From JBLHHI01 sp047614125 (GTDB lineage: Bacteria > Bacteroidota > Bacteroidia > NS11-12g > UBA9320), in NCBI GenBank assembly GCA_047614125.1, contig JBLHHI010000025.1:1-31014 (forward strand): a DNA stretch of 31,014 nucleotides. The letters run 5' to 3'. Position numbers and translations under genes: made by a program. The stretch's first letter is position 1. The number at the start of each line of letters is the position of its first letter. This document shows positions 8,123-15,689 of this stretch, piece after piece. Below the pieces are notes generated by a model. That model worked only from the letters and a program-made list of their open reading frames with translations. It was not told the origin of the DNA and did no database searches.

Positions 8123-8761
8123 ATGGGTACGATAAAAAAATGGATTGGAGTTGTTACTTTCTTTGTTGTTGGGGGATTGATTTCTGCGCATACACAAGAG
8201 AAAGTTTCAACAGAAGGAGCTAAAACAGGTTATAAAATTGGTTCGAAGGCTACTGATTTTAGTTTGCAAAATATTGACGATAAAATGGTTTCCTTGGCGG
8301 ATTATTCGTCGGCCAAAGGTTTTGTTATTGTCTTTACGTGCAATCATTGCCCGTATGCCAAGGCGTACGAAGACCGCTTAATAGCACTTAATGCCACCAC
8401 TACAGCACTTGGATATCCGGTAATTGCCATCAACCCGAACAATCCAATTACCCATCCATCCGACAATTTTGAGAACATGAAGATACGCGCTCAAGAAAAG
8501 GGCTTTACCTTTCCATACTTGGTAGATAAAGGACAAAAGATTTATCCGCAGTACGGTGCTACCAAAACACCTCATGTTTACATCCTAAACAAGGAAAATG
8601 GAAAAAACGTTGTTCGATACATTGGTGCTATTGATGACAATTATGAGGATGCCGATGCGGTTCAGAAGAAATATGTTGAAGAGGCTGTTGAGGCATTAAG
8701 CAAGGGGCAAGAAGTGGCTAATCCAACAACCAAGGCCATTGGTTGTTCTATAAAGGCATAA
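8123..8761 (+). CDS. Exported thioredoxin-like/redoxin protein with CxxC
   Basis: A 212-residue protein with an N-terminal signal peptide (hydrophobic residues 8-21), then a redoxin/TlpA-like fold: YKIGSKATDFSLQNID, the FTCNHCPYAKAYEDR active site (Cys73, Cys76), AINPNNP, and a cis-proline segment near TKTPHVYIL. CNHCPY replaces the usual CGPC. This variant is common in a Bacteroidota and planctomycete group of AhpC/TSA-like thioredoxins. A third cysteine lies near the C-terminus (IGCSIKA). It probably acts as a periplasmic thiol oxidoreductase; the partner is unknown. The gene ends one base from the convergent YkuD-type gene. It is divergent from metH1 across about 140 bases. Confidence 0.85.
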   Translation: MGTIKKWIGVVTFFVVGGLISAHTQEKVSTEGAKTGYKIGSKATDFSLQNIDDKMVSLADYSSAKGFVIVFTCNHCPYAKAYEDRLIALNATTTALGYPVIAINPNNPITHPSDNFENMKIRAQEKGFTFPYLVDKGQKIYPQYGATKTPHVYILNKENGKNVVRYIGAIDDNYEDADAVQKKYVEEAVEALSKGQEVANPTTKAIGCSIKA

Positions 8762-8762
8762 C

Positions 8763-9386
8763 TCATTTACCGTAATACAGCCAAAGAAGAATGGGCGTAT
8801 TGGAACCATCGATGATGGGCTCTAATTGCTTTAAAAAGTACGGAGAAACTGTTGGGCAACCCTCACTTTTGCATATTCCAAAAACATTTTCATAATCCGG
8901 CACGCAGCTGTGTGCGTGCAAAACAATAAATCGATTAAAGGCATTTGAATTGGTTGTATCCAGGCCATGCAACTTATAGGCTGTTCCAAACCTACCTGAG
9001 TATTTCCCCCCAATTTTAAAATGACCCAGTGAAGAACAATTACTGCCCGAAGTATTACTGAAACGGATGGTGTTTGATAAGTACTCCTGACAATGGCCGT
9101 GCGTAACCATGCCGGCCAGTAAAATGGAATTTTTATTTAAATCTACCACAAAAAAACGTCGGCTTCCGGATCTAATTTGCAAATCACATAACAATGCAAC
9201 CGAGGTATTAAAACCCTTGCCCTTGACATATGATTTAGCTTCATGCATCAAATGATCGGACACCAACAGGGGGTTAATAGCTTTATGGGCCCTGGGTTTG
9301 GATGGCTCTAAAACTTCTTTGTGCGAAGGTTCTCTCGGGCAAGAGAGAACAGCGAAGGCACAAAAAAGAAAAAACAGTAAACGCAT
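8763..9386 (-). CDS. Murein L,D-transpeptidase catalytic-domain lipoprotein (YkuD_2 type)
   Basis: A 207-residue protein with a lipoprotein signal: MRLLFFLFCAFAVLSC puts the lipid-attachment Cys at residue 16. The catalytic domain fills the rest. THGHC and RFSNTSGSNCSSLGHF precede LHGLDTTNSNAFNRF, then the likely catalytic His157 in IVLHAHS and Cys177 in CKSEGCPTVSP. This order is that of the L,D-transpeptidase family often annotated as 'murein L,D-transpeptidase catalytic domain family protein', which acts on peptidoglycan peptides in the periplasm. The length is usual for the group. The gene converges with the thioredoxin-like gene with a 1-base gap. Whether it crosslinks peptidoglycan or trims it cannot be read from sequence. 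Confidence 0.85.
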   Translation of the reverse strand: MRLLFFLFCAFAVLSCPREPSHKEVLEPSKPRAHKAINPLLVSDHLMHEAKSYVKGKGFNTSVALLCDLQIRSGSRRFFVVDLNKNSILLAGMVTHGHCQEYLSNTIRFSNTSGSNCSSLGHFKIGGKYSGRFGTAYKLHGLDTTNSNAFNRFIVLHAHSCVPDYENVFGICKSEGCPTVSPYFLKQLEPIIDGSNTPILLWLYYGK

Positions 9387-9590
9387 GCAACCCTTTAACT
9401 TTTGGTTAGACTAAGTTAGTATAAAGACCAACTTAATAATGCTACAATGGTAGGTATGATATCTAAAGAGGCACAAGAATAAACGAGTTTGCCTTAAGGT
9501 ACAATCCATCCAAAGCGTAAATATTAACTAGGCTTATAACTTCCTCACTGCACTTAGGTGAGGCATTGCAAATTAATTAATTAACAAAAA

Positions 9591-10550
9591 ATGAAAGCAC
9601 AAAAATTGTTTAACGGAAAAATCCCAAGTGGTATCTTTTTACTTTTATTGTCTGTTTTATTCTTTGCATCTTGTACCGACGATGACCCGGTTGCAAACAA
9701 AGATAAACAAGACGTTCAATTTGAAGCCACCGATGCAGCCATTGATCATGCAAACGTAAATGCGGTTATGGTAACGGTTGCCGAGCTTTGGGTAAACGGT
9801 TCTAAAGTAGAAGGATTTCAAGCCACCACCCTTGAATTGTCGGCACTCACCGAAGGAAAGACTGCCTTAATGCGCGAAGCTCAATTGGATGCAACCAGCA
9901 TTACGGAAGTTTCTTTGGTTTTAGACTACAACAAGGATGAAGCAGGAAATGCTCCCGGTTGTTATGTATTGAAAGCAGATGGCAAAAAAGATGAGTTGCG
10001 ATCCGACTTAAATCAAATTAATCTCAAAACCAACATTGATCTTCTTGCGGAATCAACTACAAAAATTGTTTTGGATTTTGATTTGAGAAAGATGATTAAG
10101 GAGGAAAGTGGCGATTTCGAATTTGTTACTGGTGCCGAAATGAGTGCCTACGTTCGAACCGTTCACAAAGCACAAGCGGGTATGGTTCGAGGAACATTAA
10201 ATGGGGCAGATACATCCGGTCGCAAGCTGGTTGCTTACATTTATGAAAAAGGCACTTTCAATGCTAATGCCGAAACAAGCGGATCGGGTTCGAGCAAGGT
10301 GCAATTTGCAAACGCGGTGAACAGTGACCAAATAAACGCAGACGGCGAATTTGTACTTGCCTTTATAAACAAAGGAGAATACGAAATCATTGTAATCGAA
10401 TACAAAGACACCAATCGAGATGGTACGTTGGAAATTACTGGCAAGGCAGAGTTAATGACCGCAGGATCCATCTTATTTAATGGTACGGAGGTAAAAGCAA
10501 ATTCAGAAACATCGTTGGATTTACAATTGAATGCCATCTTACCAATTTAA
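9591..10550 (+). CDS. DUF4382 lipoprotein
   Basis: A 319-residue lipoprotein with a hydrophobic stretch at residues 14-26 and lipid-attachment Cys28 (LFFASCTDDD). The region from about 50 to 190 (NVNAVMVTVAELWVNG, LDATSITEVSLVLDYN, TTKIVLDFDLRKMI) has the DUF4382 pattern: beta-sandwich lipoproteins of Bacteroidota with no known function. The C-terminal 120 residues (VRGTLNGADTSGRKLVAYIY onward) resemble a second, carboxypeptidase-regulatory-like beta-sandwich. Aspartate-rich words (DTNRDGTLEI) could bind calcium. The leader has a small hairpin (9543-9563), and a terminator follows the gene. No operon partner. Confidence 0.82.
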   Translation: MKAQKLFNGKIPSGIFLLLLSVLFFASCTDDDPVANKDKQDVQFEATDAAIDHANVNAVMVTVAELWVNGSKVEGFQATTLELSALTEGKTALMREAQLDATSITEVSLVLDYNKDEAGNAPGCYVLKADGKKDELRSDLNQINLKTNIDLLAESTTKIVLDFDLRKMIKEESGDFEFVTGAEMSAYVRTVHKAQAGMVRGTLNGADTSGRKLVAYIYEKGTFNANAETSGSGSSKVQFANAVNSDQINADGEFVLAFINKGEYEIIVIEYKDTNRDGTLEITGKAELMTAGSILFNGTEVKANSETSLDLQLNAILPI

Positions 10551-10602
10551 CAAAGAACTACCACATACACTACGAAGCTAGGCACTGTGCTTAGTGTACA
10601 TT

Positions 10603-10638
10603 GGCCGTGCTCTATATGGAGTGCGGCCTTTGTTTTTA
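10603..10638 (+). terminator. Intrinsic terminator after the DUF4382 gene
   Basis: GGCCGTGCTC and GAGTGCGGCC form a 10-pair stem with two G-T pairs around a short TATATG loop, followed by TTTGTTTTT. It lies 53 bases after the stop codon. Confidence 0.75.
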
Positions 10639-10657
10639 AAAATAAATAACCTTTCTA

Positions 10658-10800
10658 CCTGAGTTCGATTCATATTTTGAATTCAGAACGCTTGTGGACA
10701 GTGCGTTTTGAGTAAAAATTTCGAAAACAGGGCGGGCCCTTTCGAGTAATTTTTATGATCAAAATCGCTTTTCACAAGTGAAATGCGAGCTTTTGTATTA
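10658..10800 (-). mobile_element. MITE-like element, truncated inverted copy 2
   Basis: The first 143 bases match the reverse complement of the right half of copy 1 (CCTGAGTTCGATTCATATTT onward, including the GGGCGGGCCCTTTCGAG core). The match stops at 10800, exactly where the outer end of the next copy begins. The missing half suggests a deletion or a nested insertion. Confidence 0.8.
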
Positions 10801-10801
10801 A

Positions 10802-11065
10802 CCTGAGTTCGATTAATATTTGCAGGTTCAGATTTTTATAAAATTGTATAGTCGAAGCGTCATGTTTGTAGGTTTACCGGGGTAAACCAAGAACTGATAA
10901 TGAAGACTGTGCGGCTTTATTAAAAAGCAAATTTCTCATTTCCACTTGGCAACAGCAATCTACTTCATGAAAATCGTTCAAAATAGCCCGCAATTTTTTC
11001 ACAATTTTCATTCGCATCTCACTATTGACAAGCGTTCTGAACCGCAAGGATTAATCGAACTCAGG
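10802..11065 (+). mobile_element. MITE-like element, diverged copy 3
   Basis: A 264-base element with the same ends: CCTGAGTTCGATTAAT at the left and ATTAATCGAACTCAGG at the right. The interior is largely different from copies 1 and 4, but the right shoulder (CACTATTGACAAGCGTTCTG) still matches theirs. It is an older member of the family or a subfamily with a replaced core. Confidence 0.75.
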
Positions 11066-11118
11066 TTGTTAGCATGCCTAAATCGTGCTTTCGTTGATAA
11101 ACGAATAACACTAAGGCA

Positions 11119-11150
11119 TAAAAAAACCATCGTGAATGCTCACGATGGTT
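11119..11150 (-). terminator. Intrinsic terminator of the Cys-rich lipoprotein gene
   Basis: AACCATCGTGA, loop ATGC, TCACGATGGTT: a perfect 11-pair stem at 11125-11150. On the minus strand it is followed by seven T residues, so it serves the minus-strand gene ending at 11199. Confidence 0.85.
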
Positions 11151-11198
11151 TTATATTTTAAGGTCTTAACGAACCGAAAAATCGGAACGGCGTGTTAT

Positions 11199-11891
11199 TT
11201 AATAAGCAGTACAGCCACAGTCTTTATTGACGTATCCTTTTTTACCGTCTTTGGTAACGCAGTCGTCTTTAAAGTTTTTGCGGATATCAGCGCAATCATA
11301 GGTATTGGTTCCTGAACCGGTGGTAACGCACTTGCAATCAGCGTTTACGTACCCCTCCTTGCCGTCGGCAGTTTTACACTTGTCTTTGTAATTCAATTTC
11401 AAATCAGGACAATCGAATTTGTGCTCTGTTTCTTTAGCCACACATTTACAATCGGCATTCACATAACCTTCATGGCCATTGGCTGTTTTACATTTATCGC
11501 GATAATTCAATTTCAAATCCGGGCAGTCGAACTTGTGGTCCGTTTCCTTCCCAACACACTTGCAATGTTCATTTACATATCCTTCAACGCCTGCTGCTGT
11601 TTTGCAACGGTCTTTAAAATTAAGTTTAAGATCTGGGCAGTCGAATCTTTTATCCGTGTTTGCAGTTTCGCATTCGCAATTTTTATTTACATGCCCTTCT
11701 TTACCATCGCGGGTTTTACACTTATCCTTAAAGTTTAACTTAAGATCAGGACAGTCGAACTTCCGATCGTCTTCCTTTTCTTCCTTTTGTTTTTTTAAAT
11801 ACTCCCAAAAATCATCACGATCTTTACATGCGGTTAATGAGATTGTAGCGCCTATTAGCACCAGCGTTAAAAGTTTAAAGATGGATTTCAT
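11199..11891 (-). CDS. Lipoprotein of five Cys-rich 38-residue repeats
   Basis: I chose the ATG at 11889-11891 (MKSIFKLLTLV...), giving 230 residues. It begins with a normal lipoprotein signal (SLTAC, lipid-attachment Cys22). An upstream alternative start at 11927 would only add a non-signal-like head. A short charged linker (KKQKEEKEDDRK) follows. Five tandem repeats of about 38 residues then run to the end, with consensus FDCPDLKLNxxDxCKTxxG, a GxVN turn and CxC. Each has four cysteines; the last repeat is diverged (YDCADIRKNFKDDC) and closes the protein. The even cysteine count suggests two disulfides per repeat outside the cytoplasm. The repeat resembles the DCPxLxLNIGDxC modules of large Bacteroidota surface proteins, but here it makes up the whole protein. 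Function unknown. Confidence 0.85.
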   Translation of the reverse strand: MKSIFKLLTLVLIGATISLTACKDRDDFWEYLKKQKEEKEDDRKFDCPDLKLNFKDKCKTRDGKEGHVNKNCECETANTDKRFDCPDLKLNFKDRCKTAAGVEGYVNEHCKCVGKETDHKFDCPDLKLNYRDKCKTANGHEGYVNADCKCVAKETEHKFDCPDLKLNYKDKCKTADGKEGYVNADCKCVTTGSGTNTYDCADIRKNFKDDCVTKDGKKGYVNKDCGCTAY

Positions 11892-12123
11892 ATTCTTTCT
11901 ATATTTTAGGAAGGCAAGATAAAGCAACGTATTGCAATAAAAGGCGGGTTATCGCAATCCCGGTGTCATATTTTTGGAGGGTATGGCTTCTATGAGCCCA
12001 ATAGTAACATCGCAAATAATCAGAGAGTTAAAATGATAAGCATGGATTTTGTACCCAAAATGCTGCTTAGAATTAATGACAAAGTTGTATTCATCGGAAT
12101 ATGATATAAAAGGGCATTTGATC

Positions 12124-13152
12124 TTAAAACCGCATTTTACGGATCGAATTAATGGTAGCCTGGATTTGATCATCATTCAAGTCCAGATGCACTACCATTC
12201 GAATGGATTGCACGCCAAATGGAACGGCTAAGATATTTTGAGCCGTAAGGGAATCAATTACGCGGCTCACTCCAACGTTATTTTCCAGCTTAAAAACCAC
12301 AATATTGGTTTCTACGGGCAGAACATGCTCAACAAAAGACAGTTGCTCAATTTCTAGTCCCAGTAATTTTGCACGACGATGGTCTTCGTTCAACCGTTTA
12401 ATGTTGTTTTCGAGAGCGTACAATCCTGCCGCCGCCAGGTAACCGGCCTGCCGCATCCCACCACCCAACACTTTGCGAACTCGCCGAGCCTTTGCTATGG
12501 TGTTTTTGTTGCCCAACAAAACGGAGCCAACAGGTGCTCCAAGGCCTTTCGACAAGCAAACCGAAATTGTGTCGAAAAGGGCACCATGGTGTTTAGGGTC
12601 TTGCCCTGTTGCAACCAAGGCATTAAAAATCCGAGCTCCATCGAGGTGAAAAGCGAGTTGGTGTTCTTTGCAAAGAGCAGATAAATCTTCCAGTTCCGAA
12701 AGAGGCCAAATGGCGCCACCGCCTCGGTTCGCTGTATTTTCGACCGAGATGAGCTGTGTAGGAGGATAGTGAATGTTATCAGGGTTAATGTTTTTTTTAG
12801 CTTGATCAGCGGTAAAAATGCCCCGTTTTCCGTCAATTAACGAGGCCGAAATCCCCGAGTTAAAAGACAAGCCACCACCCTCATATCGATAAATATGAGC
12901 GGTTTCATCGCATATAACTTCCCCGGGTCCGTTCGTTTGAACCTTCAAGGCAATCTGATTTGCCATGGTTCCAGAAGCACAGTACAATCCAGCGTCCATA
13001 CCAAAGGTATTTGCCAACGACTGTTCCAACCTATTTACGGTTGGATCTTCCCCAAATACGTCATCCCCAACCTCGGCGTCAAACATGGCTTGTAGCATTT
13101 CTGGGCTAGGCTTTGTCAACGTATCGCTTCGTAAATCTATCATTTCAATCAA
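12124..13152 (-). CDS. ltaE: Low-specificity L-threonine aldolase
   Basis: A 342-residue fold-type I PLP enzyme that cleaves L-threonine or allo-threonine to glycine and acetaldehyde. The opening MIDLRSDTLTKPSPEMLQAM and VGDDVFGEDPTVNRLE are diagnostic of threonine aldolase. LISVENTANRGGGAIWP, the FHLDGARIFNA aspartate, and the PLP lysine Lys202 in SVCLSKGLGAPVGS are all in place. GGGMRQAGYLAAAGLYAL is also conserved. Length matches the family. It is a single gene with no operon partner. A -7-like TACATTTG lies at 13167-13174. The 196 bases between its stop and the next gene hold nothing recognised. Confidence 0.93.
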   Translation of the reverse strand: MIEMIDLRSDTLTKPSPEMLQAMFDAEVGDDVFGEDPTVNRLEQSLANTFGMDAGLYCASGTMANQIALKVQTNGPGEVICDETAHIYRYEGGGLSFNSGISASLIDGKRGIFTADQAKKNINPDNIHYPPTQLISVENTANRGGGAIWPLSELEDLSALCKEHQLAFHLDGARIFNALVATGQDPKHHGALFDTISVCLSKGLGAPVGSVLLGNKNTIAKARRVRKVLGGGMRQAGYLAAAGLYALENNIKRLNEDHRRAKLLGLEIEQLSFVEHVLPVETNIVVFKLENNVGVSRVIDSLTAQNILAVPFGVQSIRMVVHLDLNDDQIQATINSIRKMRF

Positions 13153-13166
13153 ACTGTTATCAAACG

Positions 13167-13174
13167 CAAATGTA
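13167..13174 (-). promoter_or_regulatory. Candidate -7 box of ltaE
   Basis: TACATTTG on the minus strand, 15 bases before the ATG of the threonine aldolase gene, fits TAnnTTTG. A well-spaced TTG at -33 was not found. Confidence 0.4.
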
Positions 13175-13197
13175 GCATGTCAAGGTTTTGCGCATTA

Positions 13198-13571
13198 TTA
13201 ATTTTTAGTCGCCATCCAAGTACCAGAAAATCCACCTGTAGCATTGCTCCAAGTTCCACTTCCATTTTTTTCCGTTAAACTTCCTTCAAAGTCGCTGCCA
13301 ACATCGGTAGTGGCATTCACTAAAACACCTTTGTCGGTTACCGTTCCTGTAAGTGTAAATTTGCTGGAAGTATTGCTGGAAGTATTGCTGGATAGCCCTT
13401 TTCCTGCAATCGTTCCATCCTCCATAATTGTAATGCTTATGGATCCTGCATCATCGCCGCTGAAGGTTCCAGTCCAAGTACCATCATAGGGGAATGCATC
13501 GACCGGCTGCGAGATTGGATCTTCTTCTTTACACGATTGAATGTTTAAATAAAAAAAGCAGCTATTAACAA
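13198..13571 (-). pseudogene. Small lipoprotein with frameshifted signal peptide and lost ATG
   Basis: The mature part is open: a lipobox-like NIQSCKEEDP, then a single beta-sandwich-like domain (YDGTWTGTFSGDD, FTLTGTVTDKG, SGTWSNATGGFSGTW) to the stop at 13198. The signal peptide is split: LRLLIAAFF lies in one frame and YLNIQSCKEEDP in the next. The two join perfectly if the run of seven T (13551-13557) had eight. No ATG precedes it; only a TTG at 13569-13571. The upstream sequence overlaps the remnant of a plus-strand gene, so the original 5' end seems lost. It could be a slippage-controlled gene rather than a dead one, but the missing start argues against that. Function unknown. Confidence 0.6.
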
Positions 13572-13956
13572 TCTAAGTACTGATTGGAAAGACGAAACCT
13601 ATTTTCAAAACTGGCATAAATACATGCAATATGAATTAGTTGCCCAGAAAGCCAATGATAAATTTTCGTCAAAAAGTAATAGTTTAATTATTCCATACTT
13701 TCCTACAATTTTATTGCCATCGGCCTTTAGCCCAAACAATGATGTGTGGAAAGCCTACGCAGGTGGGATAGAGCAAGTCACTATAGACGTTTACAACCTT
13801 TGGGGGCAAAAGCTTACTCAGTTAAACCATTTTACTTGGGATGGCAAAATAAATAAGGAACCGCTACCAGCAGGAACATATATCTTTGTAATTAATGCTA
13901 CCGCTAATACGGGCATTCAAATTCATAAAACAGAGCTTGTTCAGTTAATTAAATAA
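13549..13956 (+). pseudogene. C-terminal remnant of a T9SS type B (CHU_C-like) secreted protein
   Basis: The frame is open from 13549 without a signal peptide or credible start. It contains the end of an Ig-like repeat (YMQYELVAQKANDKFSSKSN) and then a type B sorting domain: LLPSAFSPNNDVWKAYAGG, VYNLWGQKL, WDGKI, LPAGTYIFVINA, KTELVQLIK. Such domains normally end proteins of many hundreds of residues, exported by T9SS and often called gliding-motility-associated C-terminal domains. Only about 135 residues remain, so most of the gene is missing upstream. The next gene starts 8 bases later. Confidence 0.75.
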
Positions 13957-13964
13957 ACCGAAAA

Positions 13965-14612
13965 ATGAAGTGTATAAAGCATTTTAAATTTAGCATTGTT
14001 CTTTGCGTTTTAGGGGCTCTCTTCTTGATGCACGGCGACGTAAAAGCTCAAAGCAATCGATACATTCACGCTTTTTTTGATAACGATACACTTGAAAGAG
14101 AAACAGTGGGTTGCAAGTGGGATTTTAAACCTGGGTATCAATGGGACACTGGCATAGTGGCACTTTTTAAAAAGCATGAAGTTAAATATTATTGTCCAAG
14201 TTTATATACTACCAGCACCGAATATAAGTATATTGTAAAAATACAAATAGCAGATAGCTGGATGTACCCAATGGAAGCGTATGACTCATTGAAAAAGGAT
14301 TTACTTGCAACTGGGGTTTATTTTGAAGCAAATGTATTTGAGATTGGTCATGATTATGTTTTGGAAAAATCGTTTAGAACTGCGAATCTCGTTTCCGTTT
14401 CAAACAATGTTTCTCAATACCCAGCATTAAACGCTGTTCGTAGAAATACTGAATATGAATATTCCATTACGAACATGATTGGCGAAGTAGTTGATCAAGG
14501 GTCTTTTGTTGACAAGCTTAACATCTTTTATTTGAATGGTGGAGTCTATTTCATATCCGTATTTGATAAAAGTAATAGGGAATATCAGCGAGTTAAGCTG
14601 GTCAGACTTTAA
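13965..14612 (+). CDS. Secreted protein of unknown function with a weak T9SS-like tail
   Basis: A 215-residue protein with a clear signal peptide (MKCIKHFKFSIVLCVLGALF, cleavage likely after GDVKAQ). The middle (residues 30-140) matches no family I recognise and is rich in Tyr, Asp and Lys. The last 65 residues (YEYSITNMIGEVVDQGSF, LNGGVYFISVFD, YQRVKLVRL) follow the strand pattern of a type A sorting domain but lack the YPNP start, so export by T9SS is uncertain. It starts 8 bases after the T9SS type B remnant and may once have shared its transcript. It converges on the AbiH-like remnant. Confidence 0.6.
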   Translation: MKCIKHFKFSIVLCVLGALFLMHGDVKAQSNRYIHAFFDNDTLERETVGCKWDFKPGYQWDTGIVALFKKHEVKYYCPSLYTTSTEYKYIVKIQIADSWMYPMEAYDSLKKDLLATGVYFEANVFEIGHDYVLEKSFRTANLVSVSNNVSQYPALNAVRRNTEYEYSITNMIGEVVDQGSFVDKLNIFYLNGGVYFISVFDKSNREYQRVKLVRL

Positions 14613-14628
14613 CTTATCAATAAACAAT

Positions 14629-15247
14629 TCATGTTTTAGTGATTAGGTGAGTTTCCTTAGCATTTATTTGAGGACAAGCTGTGGACTGAGTATATGGCCT
14701 TAGCTTGCTACGCATTCCAATTTTATTTTTAAAATGCCGAGAAATCTCTTGAGCGTTATTAATATATTCTTTCTCATTATTATAGTAGTGAAGCTGGATA
14801 GAATAGCAACGTTTTGATTCAAAGATCTGGCTTAATAATGTTCTGTTACTAAGTCCACAAGAATGTCCTATAATATGAAGCTCATAATCAGTATTTCTAA
14901 TAAAACCACTGAGATTTTGATAGGCTGGAGTCCTGAAATAGCCGAATGATTTTGCAAAATCTAACAATTCATTTTGGTTTTAGATTTTCTAAATCTGAAT
15001 ATCGATGATCAATTTAGTCGCCAAAACCAAAAATAATGGGTTGCTTCTCATCATTGATTCTTCCCTGAATATTAATGATTTGCACAGGACGAGTAATTCC
15101 AGATATCATTTTAGATAACTGTTCATGATTACCTGCAATTTTAAAATAACCATCCAAGACATCCGTGTAATTAAAGTTTAATAATAGATTTCCTAGAGGG
15201 TCTATAAAAAATAAACACCCTCCAAAATGTCCACTTGAGACAAACAT
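14629..15247 (-). pseudogene. AbiH-like abortive-infection gene remnant
   Basis: Two minus-strand fragments together read as the C-terminal two thirds of an AbiH-family protein. The first has NLLLNFNYTDVLDGYF and IINIQGRINDEKQPIIFGFGD. A TAA at 15014-15016 follows where the family has Glu (GFGDE). The frame continues as IDHRYSDLENLKP, then needs loss of one A from a run of four near 14972-14975 to join NELLDFAKSFGYF and HIIGHSCGLSNRTLLSQIF, ending NAQEISRHF and PQINA. The N-terminal part with the usual NGFD motif is missing. AbiH proteins block phage growth by an unresolved mechanism. With a nonsense codon, a frameshift and a truncation, the gene is dead. Confidence 0.75.
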
Positions 15248-15273
15248 CTAATTTTTAGCCTCCATTTTGTCTA

Positions 15274-15558
15274 TTAAACCTCTTTTTTATATGGAAAGTG
15301 TAAGCTTAGAACCACTAAATTTTGCGTTGCAAAGCTTTGAAAGATGGAATCATTTAGAACGTTCTTTTTTAGCAACATGCATGGTTTACACCAGTCGGAA
15401 CCGGTGAAAATTAACAACAAGTTTTTGTTTTGTTGCTTAGCTTGGGCTAATGAACTTTCATACGACCCATTGGAATTAGCAGTGTTAAAGCTCAAAAAAG
15501 TTAACAGAATGGCAAGGGAAAATATAGATCGGATAAAAATAAATTCTAATAGAAACAA
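15274..15558 (-). pseudogene. Truncated thioredoxin-like exported protein
   Basis: The frame encodes a signal-peptide-like segment (IFSLAILLTFLSFNTANS) and the first half of a thioredoxin_7-type fold: LAQAKQQNKNLLLIFTGSDW, CKPCMLLKK active site, and NLVVLSLHFPYKK. It then stops after 94 residues. Relatives run about 140-160 residues, so the cis-proline half is missing. No ATG is present; the only start is a TTG at 15556-15558 with a poor leader. Its 3' truncation lies next to the 5' truncation of the AbiH remnant (15247), so one deletion could have removed both. A functional short protein seems unlikely. Confidence 0.6.
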
Positions 15559-15689
15559 CGGAGGGGTTGTAATTTAAGTGTGCACTTTTCTTTTAAGCAG
15601 AGTAGATCTGCTCAACAGCATACCTCCTTTCAAGTGCTAAGGCATCATAAATAAATGTTTTGTACCTTCGGCATAAAATCACACCGTGT

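Larger units (their letters stand above)
10551..11198. other. 648-base gap filled by terminator, two MITE copies and a second terminator
   Basis: No gene is supported. In order it holds the DUF4382 terminator, a truncated inverted MITE copy, a diverged full-length MITE copy, and the terminator of the minus-strand Cys-rich lipoprotein gene. An open frame at 10946-11161 is MITE sequence read as protein. Confidence 0.8.

Noticed and set aside
10946..11161. Plus-strand open frame of 71 codons downstream of the DUF4382 gene
   Set aside because: Most of it is the right part of a MITE copy and the rest is the opposite-strand terminator.
11949..12176. Minus-strand open frame overlapping the end of threonine aldolase
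   Set aside because: It overlaps the true ltaE C-terminus in another frame and has no recognisable features.
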